In this document: positions 17,120 through 24,705 of the stretch, one piece after another
Layout of the letters: each line of letters starts with the position of its first letter
Numbering within the stretch: position 1 is the stretch's first letter
Assembly: GCF_029937855.1 (NCBI RefSeq)
Contig: NZ_JAPYPC010000017.1
Span: 17,202-81,201, forward strand
Reading direction: 5' to 3'
Length of the DNA stretch: 64,000 bases
DNA from: Christiangramia sp.
GTDB taxonomy: Bacteria; Bacteroidota; Bacteroidia; Flavobacteriales; Flavobacteriaceae
Position numbers and translations under genes: made by a program
Notes under the pieces: model-generated
Database searches by the model: none
Seen by the model: the letters and a program-made list of their open reading frames with translations, nothing else
What the model was told of the DNA's origin: nothing

Positions 17120-17604
17120 GATTCTGCATCTGAGGATTTAATTTTTTTATTGACGAATTCTCGTTCCCGAATATTTCCTCCTACTACTATGGCGGCTCCT
17201 ATTATTAATAAATTTTTAATAATGTACTGCCCTTCCATACTTAACTGAAGTGGAAATTCTTTGAAAGCAACTTCCGGAAGGATAAAAAGGGGGAGAAAAG
17301 TACCTGGAATTTGAAAAACTAATAAAAGTATTGCCAGTCTTACCAGCTTTCTAAAACAGAGAAGCAAACCTATAAGTACTTCCCATACACCTAATATAGG
17401 AATAAAGCTATCTGGATCAAACCAGAAAACGGTAGCCGTAATGATATCATTAGCGGGACTTGCTCCAACAATCTTTAAATAGCCAAACCATATAAAAATT
17501 AGTGCTAGGAAATATCTTAGAACAGGTTTCCCGTAGATGTACATCCACCGGGAAATTTTAAAATCAAGCTGGCTGAGTTTTGGTGGAATTGAATTTTTTT
17601 CCAT
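17116..17604 (-). CDS. DoxX/YkgB-like (DUF417) membrane protein
   Basis: A 162-residue inner-membrane protein with four predicted helices (about residues 28-46, 68-85, 88-110 and 128-145). The segments YFLALIFIWFGYLKIVGASP and ILGVWEVLIGLLLCFRK fit the DoxX-like/DUF417 (YkgB) family, whose roles are poorly defined but often linked to redox stress. The C-terminal tail is charged. It converges on the helicase gene with overlapping stops (TTAG at 17116-17119) and lies 34 bases upstream of the PBP1A stop region on the same strand, so it may be read from its own promoter. Confidence 0.7.
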   Translation of the reverse strand: MEKNSIPPKLSQLDFKISRWMYIYGKPVLRYFLALIFIWFGYLKIVGASPANDIITATVFWFDPDSFIPILGVWEVLIGLLLCFRKLVRLAILLLVFQIPGTFLPLFILPEVAFKEFPLQLSMEGQYIIKNLLIIGAAIVVGGNIREREFVNKKIKSSDAES

Positions 17605-17638
17605 AGCTGAACATCTTATTTAAAAATATAGTGGTGAA

Positions 17639-19933
17639 TCAGTTATCGTCTTTTTTACCAAATAAGCGTTTAAAAAAACCTTTCTTCTTTTCGTCTTTTT
17701 CCTGCCTGGTATTCCGCTCTTTTTTACCGGAAAATAATCTTTCAAAAAAATTATCCCTCTCCTGGGGTGGACATTCCATTAATTCGGCTAAATCTGAAGG
17801 TAATGGTTGAAATCTACTATCGGTGATATCATTAAATTCTGAATTTGAGTTCATTTTTTGCAAGAGTTTGGCGAATATGGGTAAAGCAGAATTCGCTCCC
17901 TGGCCTATACCTGTATTTCTAAAACCAATCCTGTGGTCATCTGCACCCACCCAGGTAACGGTAACTAATTCTGGCATAATACCTACAAACCAGCCATCTT
18001 TATTATTCTGAGTGGTTCCGGTTTTTCCAGCGATATCATTGGGAAGATTATACGTATATCGTAACCTGGAAGCAGTGCCTTCATTAACAGTTGCCTGCAT
18101 CATATTAAGCATGATTTTTCGAGTGTCTTCTGAAAATGCTTTAGTTTCAGATACTTCCGGTTTAAATTCAGCTAGCAGGTTTCCATTACCATCTTCGATC
18201 CTGGTAATATAGTAGGCTTTGGCATAATGTCCTTTATTCACAAAGCTGGTATATGCTGAAGTTAATTCTGCCAGGTTAAGAGAGGCAGTTCCTAAAGCGA
18301 TGGAGGGAACTGCAGGAAGATCAGAACTTATGCCCATTTTCCTCGCCTGTTCTATAACATTATTTATTCCGGTCTCCATTAATACCTTAACCGCAATAGT
18401 GTTCATAGACCGGCTCAAAGCAGTTTTTAGGTTATAATTCATATTGGGATCGTCTCCTTCCGAAGATGAATTGGAAGGTTTCCAGCCGTTCTCGTAAGTA
18501 ACTTCCCTAACCGAGAAGTAGGAGCATGGATCCATGCCGTTTTCCAGGGCAGCGGTATATACAAATGGTTTAAAAGTAGAACCTACCTGTCTTTTGCTCT
18601 GCGAAACATGGTCATATTTAAAAAACCTAAAATCTACTCCGCCAACCCAGGCCTGAACGGCACCATTCTTTGGATTTACTGCAAGCAATCCTGAATTTAG
18701 GAATTTCAAATAATGAGAAATACTATCAATAGGACTCACATTCTTAGTTTCCATCCCCTCGTACTCAAAAAGTTCAGTAGGATGTTTTTGCTCTAATTTT
18801 TTAAGGATTTCCTTTTCACTAAATCCTTCTTTCCGAAGATTTTGATAGCGTTCAGATCTCTTTATAGCATCATTTAAAATAGCAGTATTACGAATCCAGG
18901 GTGCATTATTACCATAAGACTTTTCGTGTTCTAATTGCAATTGAGCCATATGCTCTTTTGTTGCTTCTTCAGCCAACTGCTGCATTTCATAATTCAAAGT
19001 GGTGTGAACAATGAGTCCGTCACGATAAATATTGTATTTCTGTCCGTCTTTATTTTTTAGAGTGTCAAGAATCTTACTTACATCTTTTCGTATCTGCTCT
19101 CTAAAATATGGTGCAACTCCTTTATTGTTACTATAGCTTTTGTAGTCCAGGATCAGCGGTTGCATTTTTGCTTCCTGGGCCTCTTCGGTGGAGAGGTAAT
19201 TATACTTTGCCATTTGCATTAAAACCACATCACGTCTCAACCTACTTCGTTCCGGAAAGATCCTGGGGTTATAATAATGGCTTGCTTTGAGCATTCCTAC
19301 TAAAACAGCGGCTTCTTCCAGACTTAATTCAGAAGTATGTTTATTAAAGAATTTTAAGGAAGCGCTTTCTATTCCATAAGTATTATCGCTAAAAGGGACG
19401 GTATTAAAATAAAGTTGAATGATCTCATCTTTTGAATAAATGTCTTCAAGCCTTTTTGCAATTACTGCTTCCTGCATCTTATTTATTACAATGCCCAGCA
19501 TTCCAAAATCCCGGCGCCCATAGATGTTTTTAGCCAACTGCAGGGTAATAGTGCTTCCTCCACCGGCAGAATCATCCTGCAGTAAAATGGATTTAAAAAA
19601 TACCCGGAGCAGACTTCGATTATCTATTCCATCATGTTCATAAAATCTGGCATCTTCGGTTGCGATGAGCGCCTCGACAAGATAGGCTGGGAGCTGCTCA
19701 AAAGTTATAGGTTGCCTATCGAAAATATAAAATTTCCCAATTAGTTCTCCGTTCGAAGCAAGTACCTGGGTGGCTTTATTTTGTTTTAGTTCTGTAAGCT
19801 CTTTAGAAGTGGGGATCTTCCCCCACATTCCAAAATAGATACTCCCGAAGAATAAAAAGAATAGGGCGATTAAACTAACTACAATTATTAATGCCCATTT
19901 AAGTTTGGGATGTCTTTTAATTCTTGTTAACAT
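17639..19933 (-). CDS. bifunctional penicillin-binding protein 1A
   Basis: A 764-residue class A PBP that polymerises and cross-links peptidoglycan. After a basic N-terminus and one membrane anchor (about residues 14-34), the GT51 domain shows ATEDARFYEHDGID and GGSTITLQLAKNI. The transpeptidase domain shows the nucleophile motif STFK (in QVGSTFKPF), the SMN triad (SRSMNTIAV) and KTGT (AGKTGTTQN). The last ~40 residues are Lys/Arg-rich and probably disordered. I take the ATG at 19933 (MLTRIKRHPK). The frame extends to a TTG at 19963, but that adds ten residues atypical for the family. Transcription comes from the side of the small-peptide cassette, whose own hairpin (20252-20278) should separate them. 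Confidence 0.95.
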   Translation of the reverse strand: MLTRIKRHPKLKWALIIVVSLIALFFLFFGSIYFGMWGKIPTSKELTELKQNKATQVLASNGELIGKFYIFDRQPITFEQLPAYLVEALIATEDARFYEHDGIDNRSLLRVFFKSILLQDDSAGGGSTITLQLAKNIYGRRDFGMLGIVINKMQEAVIAKRLEDIYSKDEIIQLYFNTVPFSDNTYGIESASLKFFNKHTSELSLEEAAVLVGMLKASHYYNPRIFPERSRLRRDVVLMQMAKYNYLSTEEAQEAKMQPLILDYKSYSNNKGVAPYFREQIRKDVSKILDTLKNKDGQKYNIYRDGLIVHTTLNYEMQQLAEEATKEHMAQLQLEHEKSYGNNAPWIRNTAILNDAIKRSERYQNLRKEGFSEKEILKKLEQKHPTELFEYEGMETKNVSPIDSISHYLKFLNSGLLAVNPKNGAVQAWVGGVDFRFFKYDHVSQSKRQVGSTFKPFVYTAALENGMDPCSYFSVREVTYENGWKPSNSSSEGDDPNMNYNLKTALSRSMNTIAVKVLMETGINNVIEQARKMGISSDLPAVPSIALGTASLNLAELTSAYTSFVNKGHYAKAYYITRIEDGNGNLLAEFKPEVSETKAFSEDTRKIMLNMMQATVNEGTASRLRYTYNLPNDIAGKTGTTQNNKDGWFVGIMPELVTVTWVGADDHRIGFRNTGIGQGANSALPIFAKLLQKMNSNSEFNDITDSRFQPLPSDLAELMECPPQERDNFFERLFSGKKERNTRQEKDEKKKGFFKRLFGKKDDN

Positions 19934-20043
19934 TTGTTGGGTGTAAAGTCTGCAAATAAACAAATGTTTGACTCAGCTACTTAATTTTTAAGCAAATTTT
20001 AATGTTTTAAATCCCACATGTCCGGTTGAAGAAACTAGAATGC

Positions 20044-20113
20044 TTCGTTTTTAGATATAAGGAATAAGACCTGAAGTTAATTAACTGATCAACAAAGTAA
20101 ATTTGAAATTGTG
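20044..20113 (+). repeat. intergenic repeat, copy 2 (matches 5200-5268)
   Basis: Nearly ungapped match, by eye about three quarters identical, to the segment after galE. It ends with TAAATTTG, which would also score as a -7 promoter element on the plus strand, although no gene follows within reach. The rest of 19934-20251 contains no gene that I can support. Confidence 0.5.
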
Positions 20114-20251
20114 ATTTCAAACCATACCATCATTTCAAGAATTTGTAAAAGAGGGGTATAGATAAGTAATATATTTTCTGCTATTAAAAATACTGGGTTT
20201 AGGTTCGTTCTTAAAATTTAATTGTCCACCAGGGTTTTAAACCAATAATTA

Positions 20252-20278
20252 TAGCCGGTAAAAAAAATTTACCGGCTA
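20252..20278. terminator. hairpin downstream of the small-peptide cassette
   Basis: Perfect 11-bp stem TAGCCGGTAAA / TTTACCGGCTA with a 5-base A/T loop. It lies 93 bases past the last peptide stop in the direction of minus-strand transcription. The following bases are not strongly T-rich, so it may act as a weak terminator or an mRNA 3' stabiliser. A second near-palindrome (AGCTAAAAAGCTTTTCAGCT) follows at 20278-20297. Confidence 0.55.
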
Positions 20279-20370
20279 GCTAAAAAGCTTTTCAGCTCGT
20301 AGATCTTTGATGTAACAAAAGCATCTTCTCAAATTATCCTGATCGGGACATTCTAGATTTAATGGTCAAA

Positions 20371-20511
20371 TTAGGCGTAGGTTCTGCGGCTATACCAGTT
20401 AATATGGCCATGGCCGCAGGTATCCTTTAAGTTAAGAAATGGCCTGCGATGAGTTAAGCCTCCTTCTTTACTGGTTCCAAAATCCTGGATAATGCTGTCT
20501 AGCGATTTCAT
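20371..20511 (-). CDS. small peptide 3 of the cassette (46 aa)
   Basis: A 46-codon ORF starting at the ATG complementary to 20509-20511 and ending TAA at 20371-20373. The peptide begins MKSLDSIIQDFGTSKEGGLT, continues HRRPFLNLKDTCGHGH and ends INWYSRRTYA. The N-terminus looks like a short amphipathic leader followed by a GG doublet. The second half has one Cys, two His in a CGHGH motif, a Trp and an RR-[aromatic]-A ending that recalls the endings of the two upstream peptides. There is no signal peptide or membrane helix. I do not recognise the family; a ribosomally made and modified peptide precursor, a secreted signal or a small regulatory protein are all possible. It starts 29 bases after peptide 2 ends. 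Confidence 0.55.
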   Translation of the reverse strand: MKSLDSIIQDFGTSKEGGLTHRRPFLNLKDTCGHGHINWYSRRTYA

Positions 20512-20540
20512 GATGATAGTTTTTTGATGATTAATTTGAC

Positions 20541-20642
20541 TTAAGAAAATTTTCTTCGGTTCAAGAAGCTTAAATTTTTAGTACTGGCTTCAGTGCTCAT
20601 AAAGGATTTTCTGTTTTTGGTGTTTCTTACTAAAGTTGTCAT
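20541..20642 (-). CDS. small peptide 2 of the cassette (33 aa)
   Basis: A 33-codon ORF, paralogous to peptide 1. The protein begins MTTLVRNTKNRKSFMSTEAS and ends TKNLSFLNRRKFS. Residues shared with peptide 1 at the same positions include T-x-L, T-K-x-R-K-S-F-M-x-T-E-A and N-R-R-[KR]-F. It is very basic with no Cys. The two copies have kept identical length and reading frame while the nucleotides have diverged, which points to selection on the peptide. The start is preceded by TCATCAATCATTAAAATCATCAATT-like sequence shared with peptide 1. Function unknown. Confidence 0.6.
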   Translation of the reverse strand: MTTLVRNTKNRKSFMSTEASTKNLSFLNRRKFS

Positions 20643-20689
20643 AATTGATGATTTTAATGATTGATGAAATTGTACTTTTTCGGTAATAA

Positions 20690-20791
20690 CTATGCGAATC
20701 TTCTTCGGTTTGTATAGCTTATTCTTTCAGAATTTGCTTCCGTGTTCATAAACGATTTTCTGCTTTTGGTGTAACTTAATAATGTTCTCAT
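20690..20791 (-). CDS. small peptide 1 of the cassette (33 aa)
   Basis: A 33-codon ORF beginning MRTLLSYTKSRKSFMNTEAN and ending SERISYTNRRRFA. It is the promoter-proximal member of a 149-base tandem duplication with peptide 2 and lies about 33 bases downstream of an ECF-type promoter (20824-20851). Differences from peptide 2 fall mainly in the middle (residues 20-27), with the TK-x-RKSFM core and NRR-[KR]-F tail held. It has no signal sequence, membrane segment or known domain. It is too short for most gene callers. Confidence 0.6.
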   Translation of the reverse strand: MRTLLSYTKSRKSFMNTEANSERISYTNRRRFA

Positions 20792-20823
20792 GATTGATGA
20801 TTTTAATGATTGTTTCTACTAAA

Positions 20824-20851
20824 TAGACGATGAGAAACGAAAGGCGTTACA
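20824..20851 (-). promoter_or_regulatory. candidate ECF-sigma promoter for the small-peptide cassette
   Basis: Read on the minus strand, TGTAAC (20851-20846) and CGTCTA (20829-20824) are separated by 16 bases. This is the AAC (-35) and CGTC (-10) arrangement of extracytoplasmic-function sigma promoters, and unlike the housekeeping TTG/TAnnTTTG promoters elsewhere in the window. The predicted 5' leader to the first peptide is about 25-30 bases. Confidence 0.5.
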
Positions 20852-21001
20852 GTACTATGTAATAAAAGGTACTAATTTAACAATTCATTAACTAAATTCA
20901 TTTTCGGTGCTTATTATTAATTCCGGCAGGCATGAAAGTATTGTTAATCTTTTTGAAGCCCATATACATTAATGTAATTTTAGATACCTAAATATAAATT
21001 G

Positions 21002-21853
21002 ATGAATAAGTGGGCAATTGCTATTATCGTGTTTACTCTTATTTTGGCAGGAGTAGTGTATGCTATTTATGAAAAGAATGACTACGATTATGATGATGCC
21101 AAAAAATCTTATGAAATCGTGAACAAATGGGAATTACCCCTCGAACTGAATGAAATTTCAGGAATTCACTGGATGGGTAATGAACAGATTGCCTGTGTGC
21201 AGGATGAGGAAGGAATCATATTTATTTATGATTTGTCTGCTTCAAAAATTGTTAAACAATATAAGTTTGCTGAAAATGGGGATTATGAAGCCATGGCTTT
21301 TTTGAATAACGAATTTTGGATAGCAGAAAGTAACGGTAAACTTTTTAATATAAAAAGTCTTGATGGCACTGAAAAAGAGGCTGAAGTAACAGAACTCGAA
21401 TTTGAATATCGAAATAATATTGAAGGCCTTGCCGCAAATAAAGATGGTGATCTCTGGTTAGCTGTAAAGGAAAAAAACCTTGATAATAGTAGCGGTTATA
21501 GAGGAATCTATTCTTTTAATCCTGAGACTAAAATCCTTAATAGTGATCCTGTTGTTAAAATTCAATATGACGATCCTAAATTTGAGGTTTTAAAGACAAA
21601 AAATCCAAGAAAACTTATCCGGCCATCGGGACTTGCATTTTCTCCTTTAACAGGAGAATTGCATGTGCTGGATGCAGAATTTCAAAAAATCCTTATTATA
21701 AATGCAAGCGGGAAAATAAAAGAATTATACCTTTTAGATCCAGCTGAATTTGCGCAGCCAGAAGGCATATGTTTTAGTCCCACTGGCAGATTGTTTATTG
21801 CGAACGAGTCTCTTGGAGGACCGGCCAACATTACTGAAATTAAGATAAACTAG
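21002..21853 (+). CDS. SdiA-regulated domain protein, membrane-anchored beta-propeller
   Basis: A 283-residue protein with one N-terminal membrane anchor (IAIIVFTLILAGVVYAIY, about residues 5-22) and a beta-propeller-like body. The segments ELNEISGIHW, NNIEGLAANKDGDLWLAVKE and IRPSGLAFSPLTGELHVLDA match the SdiA-regulated family (YjiK type), which is related to phytase/esterase-like propellers; its biochemical role is unproven. I take the ATG at 21002 rather than the TTG at 20999. The stop overlaps that of the convergent dipeptidase gene by the palindromic tetramer CTAG (21850-21853). The divergent partner upstream is the small-peptide cassette. Confidence 0.8.
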   Translation: MNKWAIAIIVFTLILAGVVYAIYEKNDYDYDDAKKSYEIVNKWELPLELNEISGIHWMGNEQIACVQDEEGIIFIYDLSASKIVKQYKFAENGDYEAMAFLNNEFWIAESNGKLFNIKSLDGTEKEAEVTELEFEYRNNIEGLAANKDGDLWLAVKEKNLDNSSGYRGIYSFNPETKILNSDPVVKIQYDDPKFEVLKTKNPRKLIRPSGLAFSPLTGELHVLDAEFQKILIINASGKIKELYLLDPAEFAQPEGICFSPTGRLFIANESLGGPANITEIKIN

Positions 21854-23136
21854 GATTTCTGAATATTGTTCGCTACTGCCTGAACTTCGTCTAATACCCT
21901 TAGCAGGTTTTCGCCCCAGAGCTTTTTAATTTCTTTTCCGGTATATCCACGTTTTACAAGTTCCACAGTCACATTAAGTGTTTCAGAGGCATCATCCCAG
22001 CCTTCAATGCCACCACCCCCATCAAAATCTGAACTTATTCCCACGTGATCAATTCCTATTTTTTCTACCAGATAGTCTATATGGTCTACAAAATCTGAAA
22101 CATTTACAGGCTCCACTTCTTTTTTTAATTTATCTATATCAGATTGCGCTGCAGCTTCCACTAATTGTAATTGTTGATAATATCTCTTACGCTCATCTTT
22201 TGAAAATTCCCTCACCGTATCCCGGGGAAGAATTGAAATATTCATATCTGCAGCCTTATTTTCATAAATTTTACTGCTGGCTGCATCAAAAGCTTCATGC
22301 TTTTCTGAATTCAAATAGGAACTAAACGCGACCGTTTGAACCACTCCACCATGTATTTTGAACAATTCCAACAGCTCATCATCAAGATTTCTACTATGAT
22401 CACATAAGGCACGTGCCGAAGAGTGAGAAGCGATTAGCGGTGCTTTGGAAATTTCAAACATTTGTTTGATCGCTTCTTTGCTGGGATGGGATACATCTAT
22501 CATAATGCCGTATTTATTCATCTCCATTATGGCTTCTTTCCCCAATTCACTCAAGCCATTATGCAGCCAATCATCATTTTCTTCTCCGGTATTAGAATCG
22601 CTAAACTGGCTATGGCCATTATGTGAAAGTGACATATACCTGGCTCCGCGATCATAAAATTCTTTTATCCTATCAAGATCGGTCCCTATTGGATACGCAT
22701 TTTCCACACCTATCATGGCAACTTTTTTTCCCTGGCCTACTAATTTGCGAACTTCTTCAGAAGTTCTGGCTAATCCTATTTTATCAGGGGCTAATTCGTC
22801 GGTTAGGCGATGAATCGCTTCAAACTTACTTATGGCATTTTTATAAGCAGTTTTATAGCCTTCGTCGTTCAATTCTTCCTGCCCGGTATACACAATTAGC
22901 CAGGTTACATCTATCCCTCCCTTTTCCATTTTAAGGAGATTTACCTGTGTGTCCAGATCCATAGTATAATTTTTTTCTTCCGTGAAATTATCTACATTGA
23001 TATCGTTATGAGTATCAATGGTAATGGCTTCCTGATGAATCTTTTTTGCTCTTTTCAAAAGTTCCTGATCAGTTTTTTGCGCATGAAGGCTAATTAAACT
23101 TGAAAAAAACAGGAATAAACTTAGTTTTAGGTGCAT
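21850..23136 (-). CDS. membrane dipeptidase (peptidase family M19), exported
   Basis: A 428-residue zinc dipeptidase. Residues 1-19 are a signal peptide ending LHAQ. Metal and catalytic residues are visible in ITIDTHNDIN (His43, Asp45), IGVENAYPIG (Glu), IDVSHPS, IASHSSARALCDHSRN and GISSDFDGGG. Family members hydrolyse dipeptides, including those with a D- or dehydro C-terminal residue, in the periplasm or at the surface. It is transcribed divergently from the amidoligase operon (113-base gap) and converges on the SdiA-regulated gene. The pairing with ligases of the ATP-grasp and GCS2 families suggests, but does not prove, turnover of the same peptide product. Confidence 0.92.
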   Translation of the reverse strand: MHLKLSLFLFFSSLISLHAQKTDQELLKRAKKIHQEAITIDTHNDINVDNFTEEKNYTMDLDTQVNLLKMEKGGIDVTWLIVYTGQEELNDEGYKTAYKNAISKFEAIHRLTDELAPDKIGLARTSEEVRKLVGQGKKVAMIGVENAYPIGTDLDRIKEFYDRGARYMSLSHNGHSQFSDSNTGEENDDWLHNGLSELGKEAIMEMNKYGIMIDVSHPSKEAIKQMFEISKAPLIASHSSARALCDHSRNLDDELLELFKIHGGVVQTVAFSSYLNSEKHEAFDAASSKIYENKAADMNISILPRDTVREFSKDERKRYYQQLQLVEAAAQSDIDKLKKEVEPVNVSDFVDHIDYLVEKIGIDHVGISSDFDGGGGIEGWDDASETLNVTVELVKRGYTGKEIKKLWGENLLRVLDEVQAVANNIQKS

Positions 23137-23200
23137 GAAAATTTGATTATCATTTAAGAGCCTGAATTTAAGAATTTATATTAAGCTATACTTAAATTCT

Positions 23201-23230
23201 AAAATCGGATTCGATTTTAATATACATTTG
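23201..23230 (+). promoter_or_regulatory. promoter and operator-like palindrome of the amidoligase operon
   Basis: A perfect -7 element TACATTTG (23223-23230) lies 21 bases upstream of the ATG at 23251. Immediately before it is AAAATCG-GATT-CGATTTT (23201-23218), a perfect 7-bp inverted repeat in the -33/-15 region where a repressor would block RNA polymerase. No strong -33 TTG is seen, which fits an activator- or repressor-controlled promoter. Confidence 0.5.
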
Positions 23231-23250
23231 ACCAAATATTATCCTCCTTA

Positions 23251-24705
23251 ATGAATAAATATATTGTAGTAAATCAGCCGGAGACCTGGACGTTTGCCTC
23301 TGAACATGTTCAGATAATTTCGTCTAAAGATTATCTGACAAATCCAGAATTTTCAAAATTGAAAAAGGCGCGGATATTTAACCTTTGCAAGGATTATTCA
23401 TATCAGTCTAAAGGATATTATGTTTCACTTTTAGCGGAAGCCAGGGGTCATCTTGCTATTCCTAACATAAAGAACCTGGTAGATCTTGCTGAACCTAAAT
23501 TGGTTAAGATCGTTTCTGAAGAATTTGATGATCTTATTCAGCAGTCATTTAAAAGTATAAAATCCCAGGAATTCACCTTAAGTATTTATTTTGGGCAGAA
23601 TGTAGCTGCAAAATATAAAGAATTGAGTGCCATGTTCTTCAGGCATTTTCAAATTCCTTTTTTACGTGTGAAATTCAATTTTACCACACGATGGAATATT
23701 AAAAATATTAAGGCTATTTCAGAAGCTGAAATTCCGGAAGACCATAAAGAAAGTATGCTGGTCTTTGCAGAACAATATTTTGCAAAAAAAAGGTATGATA
23801 CCCCAAGGACGAACGTAACAGAATATGATCTTGCAATATTGGTTCAACCTAATGACGTTGCTCCGCCCAGTAATCCCAAAGCACTGAAAAAGTTTATGGA
23901 AATAGGAGAAAAACTCGGATTTTATACAGAAATTCTAGCGCCAAAAGACTTGTCTAAGCTGTCTGCTTTTGATGCCCTTTTGATACGACAGAGCACAGAG
24001 GTTAACAATGAAGCCTATGCTTTTGCTCGAAAAGCACAACAGGAAGATATCGCTATTGTAGACTATCCAGACGCTATATTAAAATGTTGTAATAAAGTTT
24101 TTATGGCGGAAGCCCTGGAAAATGCCAAAATATCCACTCCAAAGACGGTAATTGTGCATAGAGATAATGTTAATTCTGTTCTGGAAATTACCAAATTGCC
24201 GGTAGTTTTAAAATCTCCCGATTCCACTTTTTCTTTTGGCGTGAAAAAGGCGAGCACAGAAGAAGAATTTAATGAACTGGTTTCCACTATGCTGAAAAAA
24301 TCTGAGCTAGTGATTGCCCAGGAGTTTTCTCCTTCAGATTATGATTGGAGAATCGGGGTGTTGGATGGAAAAGCTTTTTATGCCTGTAGATATTATATGG
24401 CTAAGGGACACTGGCAGATTTATAACTGGGATGCTAAAGTAAAAGATGACCAGGATGGAAATGCAGATTGTTTACCTATTGAAGAAGTACCTGAACAAAT
24501 TTTAAAGATTGCCATAAAATCCGCCAGGCTTATGGGTAAAGGCCTCTACGGAATAGATATAAAAGAGGTGAATGGTAAAGCCCTGGTGATAGAAATTAAT
24601 GACAACCCCAATATAGACGGAGGGGTAGAAGACGGATATTATGGGGATCAGGTTTATATAGATATCCTTTTAGCATTGAAAAACCGAATTGAAAATAAAA
24701 TATAA
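23251..24705 (+). CDS. RimK-like ATP-grasp ligase with N-terminal RLAN domain
   Basis: A 484-residue protein. Residues about 1-155 match the RimK-like ATP-grasp N-terminal (RLAN) domain (early KARIFNLCKDYSYQSKGYYVS). A pre-ATP-grasp region follows (ILVQPNDVAPPSNPKAL) and then the ATP-grasp fold (about 285-480) with VVLKSPDSTFSFGV and the Mg-binding EINDNPNIDGGVEDG (about 448-462). Such enzymes form amide bonds by activating a carboxylate as acyl-phosphate, often adding amino acids to peptides or proteins. It is first in a three-gene operon: its TAA shares one base with the next ATG. Acceptor and donor are unknown. Confidence 0.9.
   Translation: MNKYIVVNQPETWTFASEHVQIISSKDYLTNPEFSKLKKARIFNLCKDYSYQSKGYYVSLLAEARGHLAIPNIKNLVDLAEPKLVKIVSEEFDDLIQQSFKSIKSQEFTLSIYFGQNVAAKYKELSAMFFRHFQIPFLRVKFNFTTRWNIKNIKAISEAEIPEDHKESMLVFAEQYFAKKRYDTPRTNVTEYDLAILVQPNDVAPPSNPKALKKFMEIGEKLGFYTEILAPKDLSKLSAFDALLIRQSTEVNNEAYAFARKAQQEDIAIVDYPDAILKCCNKVFMAEALENAKISTPKTVIVHRDNVNSVLEITKLPVVLKSPDSTFSFGVKKASTEEEFNELVSTMLKKSELVIAQEFSPSDYDWRIGVLDGKAFYACRYYMAKGHWQIYNWDAKVKDDQDGNADCLPIEEVPEQILKIAIKSARLMGKGLYGIDIKEVNGKALVIEINDNPNIDGGVEDGYYGDQVYIDILLALKNRIENKI

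Larger units (their letters stand above)
20541..20820. repeat. tandem duplication, ~149-bp period, carrying peptides 1 and 2
   Basis: CTTCGGTT at 20554 recurs at 20703, GCTTC[AC]GTG at 20587 recurs at 20736, and TTGATGATTTTAATGATTG recurs in both units. Both the coding part and the leader before each ATG are duplicated, so the unit is a complete small gene with its translation start. Part of the leader (TGATGATT) also occurs before peptide 3. Confidence 0.75.

Noticed and set aside
20541..20820. CRISPR-like or pure non-coding tandem repeat in the peptide cassette
   Set aside because: Only two units occur, there are no spacers, and the period (149 bp) exactly matches two small ORFs with conserved reading frames, so coding is the better explanation.
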